DNA from: Candidatus Nanopelagicales bacterium
GTDB taxonomy: Bacteria; Actinomycetota; Actinomycetes; S36-B12
DNA: 64,000 nucleotides
NCBI GenBank assembly: GCA_018402075.1
Contig: JAGYJP010000006.1
Location: forward strand, 8,761 to 72,760
Reading direction: 5' to 3'
This document shows, in pieces, positions 8,436 to 17,335 of the stretch. The translations under genes were made by a program, and so were the position numbers. The stretch's first letter is position 1, and each line of letters starts with the position of its first letter. Under the pieces are notes generated by a model. It was not told the DNA's origin. It was given only the letters and a program-made list of their open reading frames with translations, and did no database searches.

Positions 8436-9323
8436 TTAAGAAAGTATTTGCCGTCGAGCAAGTCGCCCCAATAGATAACCCGCGGCTAAACCCACGGCAA
8501 TTCCGCTTGCTGCTGAACCCGCGGGCAAGGCATATTCGCGCGCATGAGCCCGACGACGGAAATCCGCGATATCCCAACCCATTTCTTTGGCGTAGGAGCG
8601 CAACTCAGAATCAGGATTAACGGCGGTGGCGTGGCCCACACTCGACAACATGGGAATGTCATTGGATGAATCTGAATATGCAGAGCATTGACTTAAATCT
8701 AAGCCTTCGCTCACCGCGAGAGCTCGAACAGCCTCCGCTTTTGCCAGACCATGGAGCGGGTATCCGTCGAGCCGACCGGTGTAAATGCCATTGTGGGTTT
8801 CTGCCACAGTGCCTAGCGCCCCGGTCAGGCCCAATCGGCGCGCCAGAATGTCGGCGAGCTCAACAGGTGTTGCCGTGACCAACCACACTTCTTGGCCGGC
8901 ATCCAAATGTTTCTGGGCAAGTGCCAAGGAACCTGGAATGAGTTTGTCCACCATATTTTGATCAAAAACTAATTCACCTAGTCGAGTTAGTTCATCGACA
9001 TGTCTCCCCTGGACAAATGCCAAAGCCGCCTCAGTGGCTGCGGCGACATCTTCAGGATCTTCAGAGCCGGAGAGTACAAATTTCAATTGCTTCACACCAA
9101 ATCCAAAAATTTCCCGGCCACTGAAATATTTCAACTTGGCCAGCCCGGAAGCGAAGTGGAAAAGGGACGCCCCCCGCATAATCGTGTTGTCGACATCAAA
9201 GAACGCAGCGGCCTTAGTAGGGCTTTGTGGGCGACCCCCATGTGCCTTGGCCGCCGCGGCAGCACCCGAGCGTCGGTACTTGGAAAGGACATCGCCCGCT
9301 GCCTGGATATCCGGTTGTGCCAT
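8436..9323 (-). CDS. HAD-IB family hydrolase, SerB-like
   Basis: 295 aa. HAD motif I is AAFFDVDNTIMRG (about 38-50; here DVDNT), motif II is in WLVTATPVELA, and motif IV is CSAYSDSSNDIPMLSSVG. The family includes phosphoserine phosphatase SerB1 of mycobacteria, which lies at the same relative place near proC and the acyltransferase. The C-terminus has a hydrophobic stretch (GIAVGLAAGYLLGRLA) that could anchor it in the membrane. The substrate may be phosphoserine or a lipid phosphate; this is not decidable here. TACTCT lies 6 nt before its ATG. Confidence 0.82.
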   Translation of the reverse strand: MAQPDIQAAGDVLSKYRRSGAAAAAKAHGGRPQSPTKAAAFFDVDNTIMRGASLFHFASGLAKLKYFSGREIFGFGVKQLKFVLSGSEDPEDVAAATEAALAFVQGRHVDELTRLGELVFDQNMVDKLIPGSLALAQKHLDAGQEVWLVTATPVELADILARRLGLTGALGTVAETHNGIYTGRLDGYPLHGLAKAEAVRALAVSEGLDLSQCSAYSDSSNDIPMLSSVGHATAVNPDSELRSYAKEMGWDIADFRRRAHAREYALPAGSAASGIAVGLAAGYLLGRLARRQILS

Positions 9324-9329
9324 GGAGGC

Positions 9330-9335
9330 AGAGTA
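9330..9335 (-). promoter_or_regulatory. -10-like hexamer for the leaderless HAD gene
   Basis: On the minus strand TACTCT is followed by 6 nt and then the ATG at 9323. It is identical in sequence and spacing to the element before menF. Confidence 0.45.
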
Positions 9336-9384
9336 CCCAACTCATTAACCTGCCGAGAGTGCTTCTGTTCTGAACCCAATGTGT

Positions 9385-9390
9385 CAGACT
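9385..9390 (+). promoter_or_regulatory. -10-like hexamer for leaderless acyl-CoA ligase
   Basis: CAGACT is 6 nt before the GTG at 9397 and matches the element before menG. It favours GTG 9397 over the in-frame ATG at 9379. Confidence 0.4.
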
Positions 9391-9396
9391 CAGGGG

Positions 9397-10968
9397 GTGA
9401 GTTCCTCGATCCACGTGACATCGGTCTCGGATTACCTCAGCATCTCTGCTGCCCGTGACCCCCAACGGGTTGCCCTGGTTGATCCAGTCACAGGGGAGCG
9501 GCTGACCTATTCGGAATTCGATGAACGGGTGACCTCGACCGCACAGGTCCTGATCGATCGAGGACTGCTTTCTGCTCGCGTCGGTGACCGCGTTGCCCTG
9601 TTGCTGGGAAACTCCATTGATTTCGCCCTGACCTACTTTGCGGTGATCCGTGCCGGATTGGTTGCGGTTCCTCTCAACCCCGGTTACACGGTGACAGAAC
9701 TCACCCAGATCTTGGAACAATGTGATGCCCACCTGTTAATTGTGGATTCTGCAACAGGTGATCTGGGGGAGAGCGCTGCAGGTGATTCCTGCACCGTTGT
9801 TTTCTGCGATGAAGTTGTGTCCGAACGCGAAAGTTTGCGCGGACTGTTGAAGCAGTCCCTGCGATCACTTGTTCGTTTTAAGGCACCCACAGGCATCGCA
9901 TTCCCGCGCGTTGTCCCCGACGATCTTGCCCTATTGCTTTTCACCTCGGGCTCGGATGGCGCACCCAAGGGAGTCATGCTCACCCATGGCAATCTGGTGA
10001 GCAATGTCCAAGCATTAGCCGACCTGCGCAACCCCCCAACGGTGAGTGCTGAAGATACGGTGCTCGCGGTGCTTCCTCTTTTCCATGTATATGGTCTGAA
10101 CACCGTGTTGACCCTGGCGATTTCAGCAGGTGCAGGTGTCGTTGTCTTGGATCACTTTGATCCGGTGGATTCCCTCGAGGTGATCGCACGCGAACATGTC
10201 ACGACAGTTGCAGGCGCACCCGCCATGTATCTGATGTGGTCGCGGGTCCCATCGGTGCGTGAGGCCATGCGCCCTGTGCGCATGCTCTCCAGTGGCGGAG
10301 CACCATTGCCCCCGGAAGTATTTACGCGATTTGAAGAACTCACTGGCATGCGCATATATGAGGGCTATGGCATGACCGAAACCTCACCGGTCATTACTTC
10401 CACGGTCGTGGATGGCCGAGCAATTCCCGGGAGTGTGGGTTTGCCTATTCCCAGAACCGAGATCAAAATCATGGCGGACTCGGGCGAAGAAGCAGAGCAT
10501 GGTGATCCCGGTGAAATTTGGGTGCGCGGTCCGGGTGTATTCCGCGGTTATTGGCCGGATCACTCCAATGGCCCAGATTCCAATGGTTGGTTTGGTACGG
10601 GTGACATTGGATTACTTGACGAAAGTGGCGCATTGCGATTGGTGGATCGCCGACGCGAATTGATCATCGTGAATGGCTTTAATGTGTTCCCTCGCGAAGT
10701 GGAAATTGTCTTAGAAGGAATTGACGGAGTTGCGGAAGCTGCGGTGCTCGGTCGCCAGGATCCCGAAACCGGTGAAGCTGTCACCGCACTTGTGGTGTTG
10801 GGATCTGGGTCATCCTTGACCACTGAGGAAATAATTGAATTGGCCGCTCGGTCACTTGCTCGGTTTAAGTGCCCCCAAGAAATTCGAATTGTGGAAAGCC
10901 TTCCGCGATCGGCAACCGGCAAAATTGCCAAGGGCCGGTTGCGCGAGGTCTACGAACTCGATCTGTAG
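9397..10968 (+). CDS. AMP-dependent acyl-CoA synthetase (fatty-acid ligase family)
   Basis: About 523 aa of the ANL superfamily. It activates a carboxylate with ATP to an acyl-adenylate and transfers it to CoA. The P-loop-like LLFTSGSDGAPKGVMLTHGN is near 175-194, A5 is YEGYGMTETSPV, A7 is GWFGTGDIG, A8 is VDRRRELIIVNGFNVFPREVE split by short gaps, and the catalytic Lys is in PRSATGKIAKGRL. Chain-length preference cannot be read. It is divergent from the HAD gene and followed 5 nt later by the thioredoxin-fold gene. The start is chosen at GTG 9397; ATG 9379 would add six residues. Confidence 0.85.
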   Translation: MSSSIHVTSVSDYLSISAARDPQRVALVDPVTGERLTYSEFDERVTSTAQVLIDRGLLSARVGDRVALLLGNSIDFALTYFAVIRAGLVAVPLNPGYTVTELTQILEQCDAHLLIVDSATGDLGESAAGDSCTVVFCDEVVSERESLRGLLKQSLRSLVRFKAPTGIAFPRVVPDDLALLLFTSGSDGAPKGVMLTHGNLVSNVQALADLRNPPTVSAEDTVLAVLPLFHVYGLNTVLTLAISAGAGVVVLDHFDPVDSLEVIAREHVTTVAGAPAMYLMWSRVPSVREAMRPVRMLSSGGAPLPPEVFTRFEELTGMRIYEGYGMTETSPVITSTVVDGRAIPGSVGLPIPRTEIKIMADSGEEAEHGDPGEIWVRGPGVFRGYWPDHSNGPDSNGWFGTGDIGLLDESGALRLVDRRRELIIVNGFNVFPREVEIVLEGIDGVAEAAVLGRQDPETGEAVTALVVLGSGSSLTTEEIIELAARSLARFKCPQEIRIVESLPRSATGKIAKGRLREVYELDL

Positions 10969-10973
10969 CCGAC

Positions 10974-11210
10974 ATGGTGGTTGAACTCATTGGGCGGCAA
11001 GGGTGCCACCTGTGCGCCGACGCCGAGGACGTCGTGGCCTCCGTGTGCGCTGAGGCGGGCTTGAGCTACACGGTTCTCTCGATAGACGACAACCCAGATC
11101 TCGCTGATTTGTATTGGGAGCGGATTCCCGTGCTGTTAATTGATGGTGAAGTCTTTGACTTCTGGCGGGTGAACGAAATACGGCTGCGGGAGAAACTCCT
11201 GCCCGCATAA
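10974..11210 (+). CDS. glutaredoxin/DUF836-like small thioredoxin-fold protein
   Basis: 78-aa protein with an N-terminal beta strand and CxxC pair (GRQGCHLCADAEDV, about 7-20), then the cis-Pro-type WERIPVLLIDGEVFDFWRV. This is the glutaredoxin-like family found next to rex or hemA in actinobacteria. It probably performs dithiol-disulfide exchange in the cytosol, but the partner is unknown. An overlapping longer frame exists upstream, but the ATG at 10974 begins right at the fold and follows the ligase stop by 5 nt. Confidence 0.8.
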   Translation: MVVELIGRQGCHLCADAEDVVASVCAEAGLSYTVLSIDDNPDLADLYWERIPVLLIDGEVFDFWRVNEIRLREKLLPA

Positions 11211-11333
11211 TCCGATAAACGGACGAACACGTCCGGTAATATTTGGAATGTTCCCATGTGCATCAATAGAGTACGCGCGTTACATGCTGCATGTTTCATA
11301 CGTTCCATAAATTTTCCTTAGCCCTATTACCCA

Positions 11334-12062
11334 ATGTCTATCGAGGTACATCAGACCGTGACACTTCCCACCCGCAAATCGGGGTCAATACCGGGCGCCA
11401 CCGTGGCTCGTCTACCCGTCTATCACCGAGTACTTGCATCTTTGGCCACCGATGGCGTGATCACCGTGTCCAGTGAGGAACTTGCCGCCGCATGTGGTGT
11501 GACATCTGCCAAACTTCGTAAGGATCTCTCCCACCTCGGTTCCTATGGCACCCGTGGAGTCGGATACGACGTCACTTTCTTGACCTACCAAATTGCCCGC
11601 GAACTAGGAATCACCAAGTCACGTGGATTGGTGATCATTGGCATGGGAAATCTGGGACGCGCACTTGCCTCCTATCGGGCATTTGCTGAACGGGGATTCC
11701 ATGTTGTTGCAGTCCTTGACCGCGACCCCGAAATCATTGGGACTCAGATCCGTGTGGGTGCCAACACTCTTAGCGTCCTTCCGGTCTCGGAACTTGGTTC
11801 TGTAATTGCCGGTTCTGATGCTCAAATCGGTGTGATCACCACGCCTGCTGAAGCAGCTCAGGAGATCGCGGACCACATGGTGGCTGCGGGATTGATCAGC
11901 ATTTTGAATTTTGCTCCCATGGTGTTGAACGTTCCGGAATCGGTAGAAGTTCGCAAGGTGGATCTTGCCGTGGAACTCCAAATACTCGCATTCCATGAAC
12001 ACCTGCAAAATCAAAAAGATGAACAAGGCATACCGCCCTTACTTAAGGCTGGTATCGCATGA
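11334..12062 (+). CDS. rex: redox-sensing transcriptional repressor Rex
   Basis: 242 aa. The N-terminal winged helix (RLPVYHRVLASLATDG ... VTSAKLRKDLSHLGSYGTRG) binds operators of the TTGTGAA-N4-TTCACAA type. The C-terminal Rossmann domain starts with VIIGMGNLGRALASY (about 101-115) and binds NAD(H), so repression is released when NADH rises. A near-consensus operator lies before nuoA (28634-28651). I found none in the 123 bases before rex itself. The stop overlaps the hemD start by 4 bases. In many actinobacteria hemA and hemC lie between rex and hemD; here they do not. Confidence 0.93.
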   Translation: MSIEVHQTVTLPTRKSGSIPGATVARLPVYHRVLASLATDGVITVSSEELAAACGVTSAKLRKDLSHLGSYGTRGVGYDVTFLTYQIARELGITKSRGLVIIGMGNLGRALASYRAFAERGFHVVAVLDRDPEIIGTQIRVGANTLSVLPVSELGSVIAGSDAQIGVITTPAEAAQEIADHMVAAGLISILNFAPMVLNVPESVEVRKVDLAVELQILAFHEHLQNQKDEQGIPPLLKAGIA

Positions 12063-13819
12063 GTGAGTCACCAAAACAGTCCGCAAAAACATCTATAAAG
12101 GCAGAAACTGTGAGCACACCCACCAAGAAGGCTCCCTCCTCTAAGGAATCCGCGAGTAAGCCAATTGTCAAGAAGGCTGTCACGGCTGTTCCCAATATCG
12201 CGGCCGTAGATGTTCAACCCACCCCGCCGCGCAAGAAGCCCACAATTGGCACCATCGTCTTTGTTGCAACGGGCCCCGGTGACCCGGAACTCTTGACGGT
12301 GCGTTCGGTCGCCATGTTGCAAAAGGCCGGTGCGGTGATCGCTGATATTGCCGCGGTCGGTATCGCTGAGGCACATGTCGCTATTGAAAAAATCGTTGTC
12401 GCCATTGATGCTGAAGAAAATGCACTTGATCCCGCAGACACTGCCAAGTTGGCGCTTGAGCATGCCCGCGAACACGAACTCGTGGTGCGTCTGGTCGTGG
12501 GAGATCCGATTGTGCAAGGCACTTTGGTTCCGGAGATCTCCATCCTTCGTCGATCACACGCTCACTTTGAGATTGTTCCAGGAGTCAGCGAGATCTCTGG
12601 CATACCCGCATTCGCTGGATTCAATCTGACAGGCGGCAGGGCTACGGAAGTTCGCATCCTTGATGCACAGGACAGCACCATTCCTTGGGATCAATTGGGT
12701 GACCCACGTGCAACACTCGTTTTCCCACAGGGTGGTGACAGCGCCGTCACGATTGCAGACTCGCTCATCAAGGCAGGGCGCGATCCAGAGACGCCGATTG
12801 CCATCACTCGTCACGGCAGCACGGTGGACCAACGCACCACGGTGGCAACACTGGGAACAATCGCTGGCGTTCTGAAGTCTGCTAAAGAGACGGGTCCGGG
12901 ATTTGTTGTTGTCGGTGAAGTAATTGACCAACGTGAAAAGTACAACTGGTTTGAAAAGAAGGAACTTGTTGGTTGGCGAGTACTGATTCCGCGTACCCAA
13001 GACAACACCGCGGAAATGATTCGGGTGTTGCGGGCCCATGGTGCTATTCCCAAAGAAGTTGCCACCATCTCGGTTGAGCCTCCGCGCACACCGCAGCAAA
13101 TGGATCGCGCTGTGAACGGACTTGTTACCGGACGTTACGCATGGGTGGGCTTTACATCCGTTAACGCCGTTCGCTCGATTCGGGAAAAGCTTGAAGAGTA
13201 TGGCCTAGACGCCCGTTCATTCTCCGGATTGAAGGTCGCAGCAGTCGGTGCGGCGACAGTCGATGCTCTGATCGAGTTTGGTGTCAAACCTGATTTGATT
13301 CCAGACGGTGATCAAAACACTGCGGCATTGACCGAAGAGTGGCCGCCTTATGACTCGCTGATGGATCCCATTAACCGAGTGTTCCTACCTCGGGCAGATA
13401 TCTCCACCGATACCTTGGTAGCTGGTCTTACCGATTTGGGTTGGGAAGTGGAAGACATCACGGCATTCCGTACCGTGCGTGCAGCTCCACCCCCCGCCGA
13501 GACCCGCGAGGCAATTAAGACAGGTGGCTTTGACGCTGTTCTGTTTACTTCCAGCAGCACCGTGCGCAACTTGGTGGGAATTGCTGGAAAGCCACATGCA
13601 ACAACGGTTGTCGCGTGCATTGGACCACAGACGGCAAAAACAGCACTCGAACATGGTTTGCGTGTTGATGTTCTGGCGGAAATTAATACACCGTTAGCAC
13701 TTGTCGATGCACTCTCTGTCTACGCAGAGAAACTGCGGGATTCATCCTTAGAATCGGGCGAAAGCTCTTGGCGTCCAAGTCGAAAGCGTCCCGTGGCACG
13801 GCGCAAAGCAAGTAAGTAG
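12059..13819 (+). CDS. hemD: uroporphyrinogen-III synthase with N-terminal SUMT-like domain
   Basis: 586 aa in three parts. Residues about 1-60 are low-complexity, rich in Lys, Ser, Ala and Pro. About 62-300 resemble uroporphyrinogen-III C-methyltransferase (VFVATGPGDPELLTVRSV, VVRLVVGDPIVQG, EIVPGVSEISGIPAFAG). About 301-560 are HemD (GWRVLIPRTQDN, WVGFTSVNAVR, AVGAATVDAL, FLPRADISTDTL, DAVLFTSSSTVRNL), followed by a basic tail. HemD closes hydroxymethylbilane to uroporphyrinogen III for heme and corrin synthesis. In the SUMT part the usual GDPFxxGRGxEE and pLTHR motifs are changed, so methyltransferase activity is doubtful. Confidence 0.88.
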   Translation: MSESPKQSAKTSIKAETVSTPTKKAPSSKESASKPIVKKAVTAVPNIAAVDVQPTPPRKKPTIGTIVFVATGPGDPELLTVRSVAMLQKAGAVIADIAAVGIAEAHVAIEKIVVAIDAEENALDPADTAKLALEHAREHELVVRLVVGDPIVQGTLVPEISILRRSHAHFEIVPGVSEISGIPAFAGFNLTGGRATEVRILDAQDSTIPWDQLGDPRATLVFPQGGDSAVTIADSLIKAGRDPETPIAITRHGSTVDQRTTVATLGTIAGVLKSAKETGPGFVVVGEVIDQREKYNWFEKKELVGWRVLIPRTQDNTAEMIRVLRAHGAIPKEVATISVEPPRTPQQMDRAVNGLVTGRYAWVGFTSVNAVRSIREKLEEYGLDARSFSGLKVAAVGAATVDALIEFGVKPDLIPDGDQNTAALTEEWPPYDSLMDPINRVFLPRADISTDTLVAGLTDLGWEVEDITAFRTVRAAPPPAETREAIKTGGFDAVLFTSSSTVRNLVGIAGKPHATTVVACIGPQTAKTALEHGLRVDVLAEINTPLALVDALSVYAEKLRDSSLESGESSWRPSRKRPVARRKASK

Positions 13820-13825
13820 CCCACC

Positions 13826-14476
13826 GTGGCCAAGAATTCCGATCACACAACCGTTCACCTGCTCCGTCACGGTGAGGTCTACAACCCCGAGGGGGTCCTT
13901 TATGGGCGATTGCCGGGTTATGTTCTGAGTGATCTTGGTCACGAAATGGCAGAGCGGGCAGCTGTGGCACTTGCCAATCGCGATATTGCGACCGTGATTT
14001 CCTCTCCCATGGAGCGAGCACAACAGACCGCAACACCTATAGCTGGGCGCCACAAACTCGACATTGTCACCGACACCGATCTCATTGAGGCAGACAATGT
14101 CTTTGAGGGTAAACGCGTGAGTGTGGGCGATGGCGTTCTGAAACAGCCACAAGCATGGCGGCACCTCTGGAATCCGTTCACACCCTCATGGGGAGAGCCG
14201 TACCAGGTGGTGGCCGAGCGCATGCAACGGGCAATTGATACCGCCCGGTTAGGAGCCCCTGGTCGTGAATCTGTTCTGGTCAGTCACCAGTTGCCGATTT
14301 GGATTTCTCGACTCAATGCGGAGAATCGCAGGCTGTGGCACGACCCGCGGTCGCGGCAATGCACCCTGGCATCGATTACCTCGTTGACCTATCAAGACGA
14401 TGACCTCGTGGCCATCACCTACACCGAACCATCAAGGGACCTACTGGAAAAGGCGAGCAAGATCGCTGGCGCTTAA
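13826..14476 (+). CDS. histidine phosphatase (phosphoglycerate mutase-like) family protein
   Basis: 216 aa. The RHG phosphohistidine motif is at the N-terminus (VHLLRHGEVYNPEGVLYGRL, about 10-29), with SSPMERAQQTA (about 59-69) and the second catalytic His in VLVSHQLPIWI (about 151-161). In actinobacteria such a gene often sits between hemD or hemL and the thioredoxin/ccdA operon. It may dephosphorylate a small metabolite; true glycolytic mutase activity is unlikely because the fit to GpmA length and motifs is poor. The start is the GTG at 13826, 6 nt after hemD. Confidence 0.83.
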   Translation: MAKNSDHTTVHLLRHGEVYNPEGVLYGRLPGYVLSDLGHEMAERAAVALANRDIATVISSPMERAQQTATPIAGRHKLDIVTDTDLIEADNVFEGKRVSVGDGVLKQPQAWRHLWNPFTPSWGEPYQVVAERMQRAIDTARLGAPGRESVLVSHQLPIWISRLNAENRRLWHDPRSRQCTLASITSLTYQDDDLVAITYTEPSRDLLEKASKIAGA

Positions 14477-14479
14477 CAT
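14474..14479 (+). promoter_or_regulatory. -10-like hexamer for the leaderless cytochrome c maturation operon
   Basis: TAACAT is exactly 6 nt before the tlpA ATG at 14486, suggesting that the four-gene operon starts here as a leaderless transcript. Confidence 0.45.
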
Positions 14480-14485
14480 GGTGGC

Positions 14486-15067
14486 ATGCGCTCATTTCTA
14501 GCCCGAATTACGGTATCCGTGGGCGCAGCAGTGCTAGTTCTCAGTGGTTGCTCCTCTGATCCAGCCACCGATGCAGGGTTCGTCTCCGGCGATGGATCCG
14601 TCACAATTCTTGATCCGGCGGCCCGCACGCTCGCGCCCGAAGTCAACGGCCTTGACCTAGATGGCAATTCATTGAGCACCGCAGATTTCCCCGGAGACAT
14701 CATTGTCTTGAACGTATGGGCCTCCTGGTGTGCACCGTGCCGAGCGGAAGCACCAGCCTTAGAAGAAGTTGCCGTTGAATACGCGAATCAAGGTGTGCAA
14801 CTTATTGGGCTCAACACCCGAGACTCAGAAGCATCGGCCAAAAACTTTATTCAAAATTACGGTGTGAGCTTTCCATCGATAGTCGATACCGATGGTCGAT
14901 TGCAATTGCTCTTTAATGACACGTTACCTCCGCAGGCAATTCCTTCCACGATCGTGATTGATCGCAATGGGATGGTGGCAGCACGTGCACTCGGTGCCGT
15001 CGACGCTTCAACCCTGGGCGGAATCATTGACCAGCTCGCTCAAGAAAGCGCATCAACCAATGGGTGA
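14486..15067 (+). CDS. TlpA/ResA-type thiol-disulfide lipoprotein
   Basis: 193 aa. It has a lipoprotein signal with the lipobox LSGC at about 21-24, then a thioredoxin domain with the active site WASWCAPCRAEAP (about 75-87) and the cis-Pro loop LPPQAIPSTIVIDRNG. It is exported and anchored outside the membrane, where it keeps apocytochrome c cysteines reduced before heme attachment, fed by CcdA. It overlaps ccdA by 8 bases, making it the first gene of the system II cytochrome c maturation operon. Confidence 0.9.
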   Translation: MRSFLARITVSVGAAVLVLSGCSSDPATDAGFVSGDGSVTILDPAARTLAPEVNGLDLDGNSLSTADFPGDIIVLNVWASWCAPCRAEAPALEEVAVEYANQGVQLIGLNTRDSEASAKNFIQNYGVSFPSIVDTDGRLQLLFNDTLPPQAIPSTIVIDRNGMVAARALGAVDASTLGGIIDQLAQESASTNG

Positions 15068-15803
15068 CATCGGCTCCATCATTACGAGTGGGTCACTCCT
15101 CTTTGCTCTTCCCATTGCATTCGCCGCCGGGATTGTTGCTTTTCTGAGTCCGTGTGTCCTTCCACTCGCACCCGGATATATCAGCTACATCACCGGGCTC
15201 ACCGGAGCAGAACTCTCCGAGGGCAAGAAGGGACGAGTACTTGCCGGGAGTTTGCTATTTGTTCTTGGGTTCAGCGTGGTGTTTGTTTCGTATGGAGCAT
15301 TCTTCGGCGGAATCGGTTCGGTCCTATTGGAATATGCCGACTGGATCAATCGAGTTCTCGGCGTCATTGTGATCATCATGGGTCTGGCGTTCATGGGTGT
15401 CATTCCCGGTCTACAGCGCGAGTATCGATTTCATCAAGTACCCAAATGGGGGGTCGCGGGTGCACCACTTCTGGGCGTGGCCTTTGGCATTGGCTGGTCA
15501 CCGTGCATTGGACCCACACTCACCGCGGTGCAGAGCCTGGCATTCTCCGAAGCAAGTGCGGCCCGAGGCGCACTGCTCTCGCTGGTGTACTCCTTTGGTC
15601 TCGGACTGCCATTCATTTTGCTCGCATTGCTCTTTACTCGCGCTGCCGGCGCAATTAAGTTCCTGCGCCGACACAACCTGCTGATCATGCGTATCGGTGG
15701 TGCCATGCTGGTCCTTGTGGGCGTACTTCTTGTCACGGGCTGGTGGACAGACTTCACCATTTGGTTGCGCGTGACCCTTCCCGGATTTGAAACGGCTCTG
15801 TAA
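15060..15803 (+). CDS. ccdA: cytochrome c biogenesis protein CcdA
   Basis: 247-aa polytopic membrane protein of the DsbD transmembrane family. It passes electrons from cytosolic thioredoxin to the TlpA/ResA protein outside. The first conserved Cys is in FLSPCVLPLAPGYISYITG (about 27-45) and the second in GIGWSPCIGPTLTAV (about 143-157). About six membrane helices are visible. The ATG at 15060 overlaps tlpA by 8 bases; longer upstream frames only read tlpA out of frame. The stop and the resB start share one base (TAATG). Confidence 0.9.
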   Translation: MGDIGSIITSGSLLFALPIAFAAGIVAFLSPCVLPLAPGYISYITGLTGAELSEGKKGRVLAGSLLFVLGFSVVFVSYGAFFGGIGSVLLEYADWINRVLGVIVIIMGLAFMGVIPGLQREYRFHQVPKWGVAGAPLLGVAFGIGWSPCIGPTLTAVQSLAFSEASAARGALLSLVYSFGLGLPFILLALLFTRAAGAIKFLRRHNLLIMRIGGAMLVLVGVLLVTGWWTDFTIWLRVTLPGFETAL

Positions 15804-17335
15804 TGGCCACCGACACAACGACTAAGCAGGTGCCACTGCCCCCCATGTCTCGTTCCGGGTTTTTCCGCTGGATGTGGCGCCAACTCACCAGCATGAAAAC
15901 AGCATTGATTCTGCTATTTCTCCTGGCACTGGCCAGTGTTCCCGGATCAGTTCTTCCGCAACGCGGAACCAATCCCATTCTCGTGGATCAATGGTTAACC
16001 GACAACCCCACCTGGGGCCCGGTACTTGATTCATTGGGATTCTTTGACGTATTCGCAGCACCATGGTTCGCAGCAATTTATATTTTACTTTTCATCTCTC
16101 TGATCGGGTGCGTACTTCCGCGCGTTGGCGTGCACTGGCATGCCATGCGGCAACCACCGCCCCCTGCACCCCGCTATCTCACTCGACTCGGGGGTGAAAC
16201 AGTTAACGTCACCGATCAATCGGCACTCATTCTCAGTCGTGCAGAAAAGTACTTGCGCAAAGATCGTTGGCGAGTGGTCAGATCAGGCGATGACTGGGTC
16301 TCCGCCGAAAAGGGATACCTCCGAGAGACCGGAAACCTTGTTTTCCACTTCTCATTGATTCTGATTCTTTTCGCTGTTGCCTATGGCGGACTCTTTGGCT
16401 GGCGAGGCAACGTGATTATTCGCGAAGGAGAAGGGTTCTCCAACACGTTAACTCAATACGATGCCTGGGGTGGTGGTCGTTTGATCTCCCCGGACGCACT
16501 TCCAGCATTCTCGTTTGCCCTAGAAGACTTCAATGTGGAATTTTCCCGCGAAGAATCACAACGTGGAGCGCCGCAACTTTTTGAAGCCGATGTTGCGGTG
16601 GTGCGCCCCGGTGAAACACAAGCGGTCAACGAACTCATTGAAGTGAATTACCCCATGGCAATTGAGTCTGCCAAAATTTTCCTCGTGGGGCACGGATACG
16701 CTCCGATTTTCATCGTTCGCGATTCCACCGGCAATATTGTCTTTGATGACGCTGTTGTATTTCTGCCACAAGATGGCAGCTTTACTTCGACAGGTGTGAT
16801 CAAGGTCCCTGACTCCACACCGCAGTTGGGATTCCGCGGAATCTTTTTGCCCACCACCGCACTCAGTGAAGAGCGCGGACCATTTTCCTCCTTCCCCGCA
16901 CCAGATGACCCATCCGTCTTCTTGGGGGCGTGGGAAGGTGATCTCGGACTGGATTCGGGGGTTCCCCAAAGTATTTACACGCTGACCTCAGATGACATGG
17001 AACAACTCGGTTTGCGGGCCTTGCGCCCTGGGGAGACCTGGGCCCTCCCTCGTGGGGCTGGTTCCATTGAGTTTATTGGTTTTGAGCGGTGGGCGTCCTT
17101 CCAAATTGCATCTGACCCGGGCAAGGAAGTTGCGCTCATTGCGTCAGTTCTTGCCATGATCGGATTGAGCCTGTCGCTCTTTATTCAGCGACGACGCGTA
17201 TGGGTCAAGGTGCGCCCAGATCTCGAAAGTGGCGGAACTACAGTGGAGGTAGCAGGATTAGCAAAGGCATCCGGCGATGACCCAAAAGAGAATGTTGACG
17301 AACTCGTGAAGTACCTGACAGGAGAGACGAAGTGA
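15803..17335 (+). CDS. resB: cytochrome c biogenesis protein ResB
   Basis: 510 aa. Membrane segments lie at about 30-50, 92-110 and 178-196, followed by a large extracytoplasmic domain (about 200-445) and a final helix near 448-466 (VALIASVLAMIGLSLSLFIQ). WRQLTSMKTALILLFLLALA at the start is the typical ResB opening. With CcsB it forms the system II heme export and cytochrome c synthetase complex. It starts on the last base of the ccdA stop and overlaps ccsB by 4 bases. Confidence 0.9.
   Translation: MATDTTTKQVPLPPMSRSGFFRWMWRQLTSMKTALILLFLLALASVPGSVLPQRGTNPILVDQWLTDNPTWGPVLDSLGFFDVFAAPWFAAIYILLFISLIGCVLPRVGVHWHAMRQPPPPAPRYLTRLGGETVNVTDQSALILSRAEKYLRKDRWRVVRSGDDWVSAEKGYLRETGNLVFHFSLILILFAVAYGGLFGWRGNVIIREGEGFSNTLTQYDAWGGGRLISPDALPAFSFALEDFNVEFSREESQRGAPQLFEADVAVVRPGETQAVNELIEVNYPMAIESAKIFLVGHGYAPIFIVRDSTGNIVFDDAVVFLPQDGSFTSTGVIKVPDSTPQLGFRGIFLPTTALSEERGPFSSFPAPDDPSVFLGAWEGDLGLDSGVPQSIYTLTSDDMEQLGLRALRPGETWALPRGAGSIEFIGFERWASFQIASDPGKEVALIASVLAMIGLSLSLFIQRRRVWVKVRPDLESGGTTVEVAGLAKASGDDPKENVDELVKYLTGETK

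Noticed and set aside
11211..11333. Search for a Rex operator upstream of rex
   Set aside because: No TTGTGAA or TTCACAA half-sites occur in this gap; only a weak CGGAC/GTCCG inverted repeat at 11220-11235.
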